Part shown: piece by piece, positions 7,019 through 8,196 of the stretch
Layout: each line of letters opens with the position of its first letter
Position numbering within the stretch: the stretch's first letter is position 1
Assembly: GCA_025455445.1 (NCBI GenBank)
Contig: JALOMN010000110.1
Span: 1 to 8,196, forward strand
Reading direction: 5' to 3'
Source: Cyclobacteriaceae bacterium
GTDB lineage: Bacteria; Bacteroidota; Bacteroidia; Cytophagales; Cyclobacteriaceae
Length of the DNA stretch: 8,196 nt
Program-made: the position numbers and the translations under genes
The notes under the pieces: generated by a model
Databases searched by the model: none
Seen by the model: the letters and a program-made list of their open reading frames with translations, nothing else
What the model was told of the DNA's origin: nothing

Positions 7019-8062
7019 ATGAATAATTCCTTTGATGGAAAGTGGGAAAAACGTTGGCATCCGCTTCGGGAAGAATGGATAGTATATTCTGCGCACCGAA
7101 ATAATCGCCCTTGGCATGGGGCAGGAATGGTAGCGCCTAGAACATCTCCTGAGTATGATTCAACATGCTATTTATGCCCTCGTAATGCGCGCATAAGCGG
7201 ATCAGTAAATCCTGATTATAAAGGAGTATATATTTTCAATAACGACCATCCCGTAGTTGGAATGACTGCGCCAGAAATAAGGATGATGTCCAATGAATTA
7301 TATAGAAAAGAAAGTGCACTCGGAATCGCCAAAGTAGTATGTTATGATCCAAGGCATAACATCACCTTGTCGCAAATGAAATCAGAAAAGGTAGCGCAGG
7401 TATTTACCGCATTTCAACGAGAGATGATTGAATTTGAGAAAAATCCAGCAATTAAATCAGTATTGATATTTGAAAATAAAGGTGAAGCCGTGGGCGTAAG
7501 TAATCCTCATCCTCACTGCCAGATCTATGCCACTGACTTTTCTTTTAAAATAGTAGAACAACAAACTAAGATTGCCGAAGAGCACCAAAGAACAACAGGT
7601 GAGAATATTTTTGAAAAAATCATCCAACAAGAAAAGGCAGATAGCTGCAGGATAATTGCCGAAAACGAAAATGCAATTGCCTTCATTCCATTCTTTGCTC
7701 GCTATGCTTACGAGGTAATGATTTTTCCAAAAGGAAATCATCAAAGCTTAATCACCTTATCACCAACCGAATTAACAGATCTTACTTCCGTCTTTCAACA
7801 GGTTATCCGCAGATTCGATATGAATTTTGAAATGGACTTTCCTTATGTAATGTCAGTGATGCAAGCACCTATTGATGGTAATGAGTATAAGCAATTTCGT
7901 ATGCACTTATGGTTGCAGCCACCCTATCGGCAGCCAGGATTGATTAAGTACCTGGCAGGACCGGAAATAGGAGCGGGCAATTTTATGGCCGATACAATGC
8001 CAGAAGAAAAGGCAGCCGAACTGCGAAAGATTGATTTAAGTAAATATGACCTCGAACGATAA
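7019..8062 (+). CDS. galT: Galactose-1-phosphate uridylyltransferase (HIT superfamily)
   Basis: GalT exchanges UMP between UDP-glucose and galactose 1-phosphate (Leloir pathway) through a uridylylated histidine. The 347-residue length is typical. Visible landmarks are [20 protein letters not shown] (13-32), a zinc-type C50-YL-C53 pair followed by [16 protein letters not shown] with His113 (the likely equivalent of E. coli zinc ligand His115), and the active-site segment NPHPHCQIY, with His164, His166 and Gln168 at the same numbers as in E. coli. The usual Gly between the second His and Gln is Cys here. In the second half, [12 protein letters not shown] aligns with the E. coli HAHFYPPLLR segment but keeps only one of its two metal-site histidines. 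The gene overlaps the downstream kinase by 17 nt, which implies co-translation. Since the partner kinase is not a classical GalK, the natural substrate could be another sugar 1-phosphate; the galT name is by family. Confidence 0.92.
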   Translation: MNNSFDGKWEKRWHPLREEWIVYSAHRNNRPWHGAGMVAPRTSPEYDSTCYLCPRNARISGSVNPDYKGVYIFNNDHPVVGMTAPEIRMMSNELYRKESALGIAKVVCYDPRHNITLSQMKSEKVAQVFTAFQREMIEFEKNPAIKSVLIFENKGEAVGVSNPHPHCQIYATDFSFKIVEQQTKIAEEHQRTTGENIFEKIIQQEKADSCRIIAENENAIAFIPFFARYAYEVMIFPKGNHQSLITLSPTELTDLTSVFQQVIRRFDMNFEMDFPYVMSVMQAPIDGNEYKQFRMHLWLQPPYRQPGLIKYLAGPEIGAGNFMADTMPEEKAAELRKIDLSKYDLER

Positions 8063-8196
8063 GATAGTTTTCTCAGCATCTGCACCAGGACGACTGGATG
8101 TTATGGGCGGAATTGCAGATTACTCTGGCTCGTTAGTATTACAGTTGCCAATCGCACAATGCACTCATGTGCAACTAATCTTAAGAGATGATAATA
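8046..8196 (+). CDS. GHMP-family sugar kinase, N-terminal fragment (runs off window)
   Basis: The ATG at 8046 lies inside galT in the +1 frame and opens a frame that stays open to the window end (50 complete codons). The protein begins [20 protein letters not shown] and continues [19 protein letters not shown]. The SAPGR start followed by (D/N)xxG...DYSGS is the sugar-binding N-terminal signature of the GHMP kinase fold (galactokinase, arabinokinase, mevalonate kinase). Classical galactokinases read GRVNLIGEHTDYN; here the Glu-His pair that helps hold galactose is replaced by Gly-Ile while the following Asp is kept. The string resembles what I remember of plant L-arabinokinase and some bacterial homologues. 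It most likely phosphorylates the anomeric carbon of a sugar whose phosphate GalT then uses. The ATP-binding motif and C-terminal domain are outside the window, so substrate is uncertain. Confidence 0.85.
   Translation, partial: MTSNDKIVFSASAPGRLDVMGGIADYSGSLVLQLPIAQCTHVQLILRDDN

Overview
This window looks like ordinary chromosomal core sequence from a member of the Bacteroidota, probably a Cytophagales-, Chitinophagales- or Saprospirales-like lineage. The reasons are a SecA with large Bacteroidota-type insertions and no zinc-binding tail, a small DUF4834-like protein, a short CarB without the C-terminal regulatory domain, good TAnnTTTG (-7) promoter motifs upstream of several genes, and the absence of clear Shine-Dalgarno sequences. 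Base composition is moderately AT-rich and uniform by eye. All supported genes are on the + strand.

Layout: (1) 1-1671 is the 3' part of carB (carbamoyl-phosphate synthase large subunit), entering from outside the window. (2) 1672-1864 is a non-coding gap with an inverted repeat and a promoter-like motif. (3) 1865-2071 encodes a small membrane-anchored DUF4834-like protein. It is followed after 18 nt by dapF (2090-2880, diaminopimelate epimerase), whose reading frame is broken just before the first catalytic cysteine. (4) 2881-3023 holds a possible short terminator hairpin and a promoter motif ahead of secA. (5) 3024-6374 is secA, the preprotein translocase ATPase. (6) 6441-6935 is a short exported SPOR-domain protein. 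(7) 6936-7018 holds a long imperfect inverted repeat. (8) 7019-8062 is galT, overlapping by 17 nt the start of a GHMP-family sugar kinase that leaves the window at 8196.

The genes belong to separate housekeeping jobs: carbamoyl phosphate for pyrimidines and arginine (carB), the meso-diaminopimelate step for lysine and peptidoglycan (dapF), protein export (secA), an envelope protein that may bind peptidoglycan (SPOR), and sugar-1-phosphate metabolism (galT plus kinase). Only the galT-kinase pair looks functionally coupled. I see no mobile element, CRISPR array, RNA gene, defence system or clear novel system. The observations most worth checking are the broken dapF and the galT-linked kinase, whose N-terminal motif resembles L-arabinokinase more than classical galactokinase.
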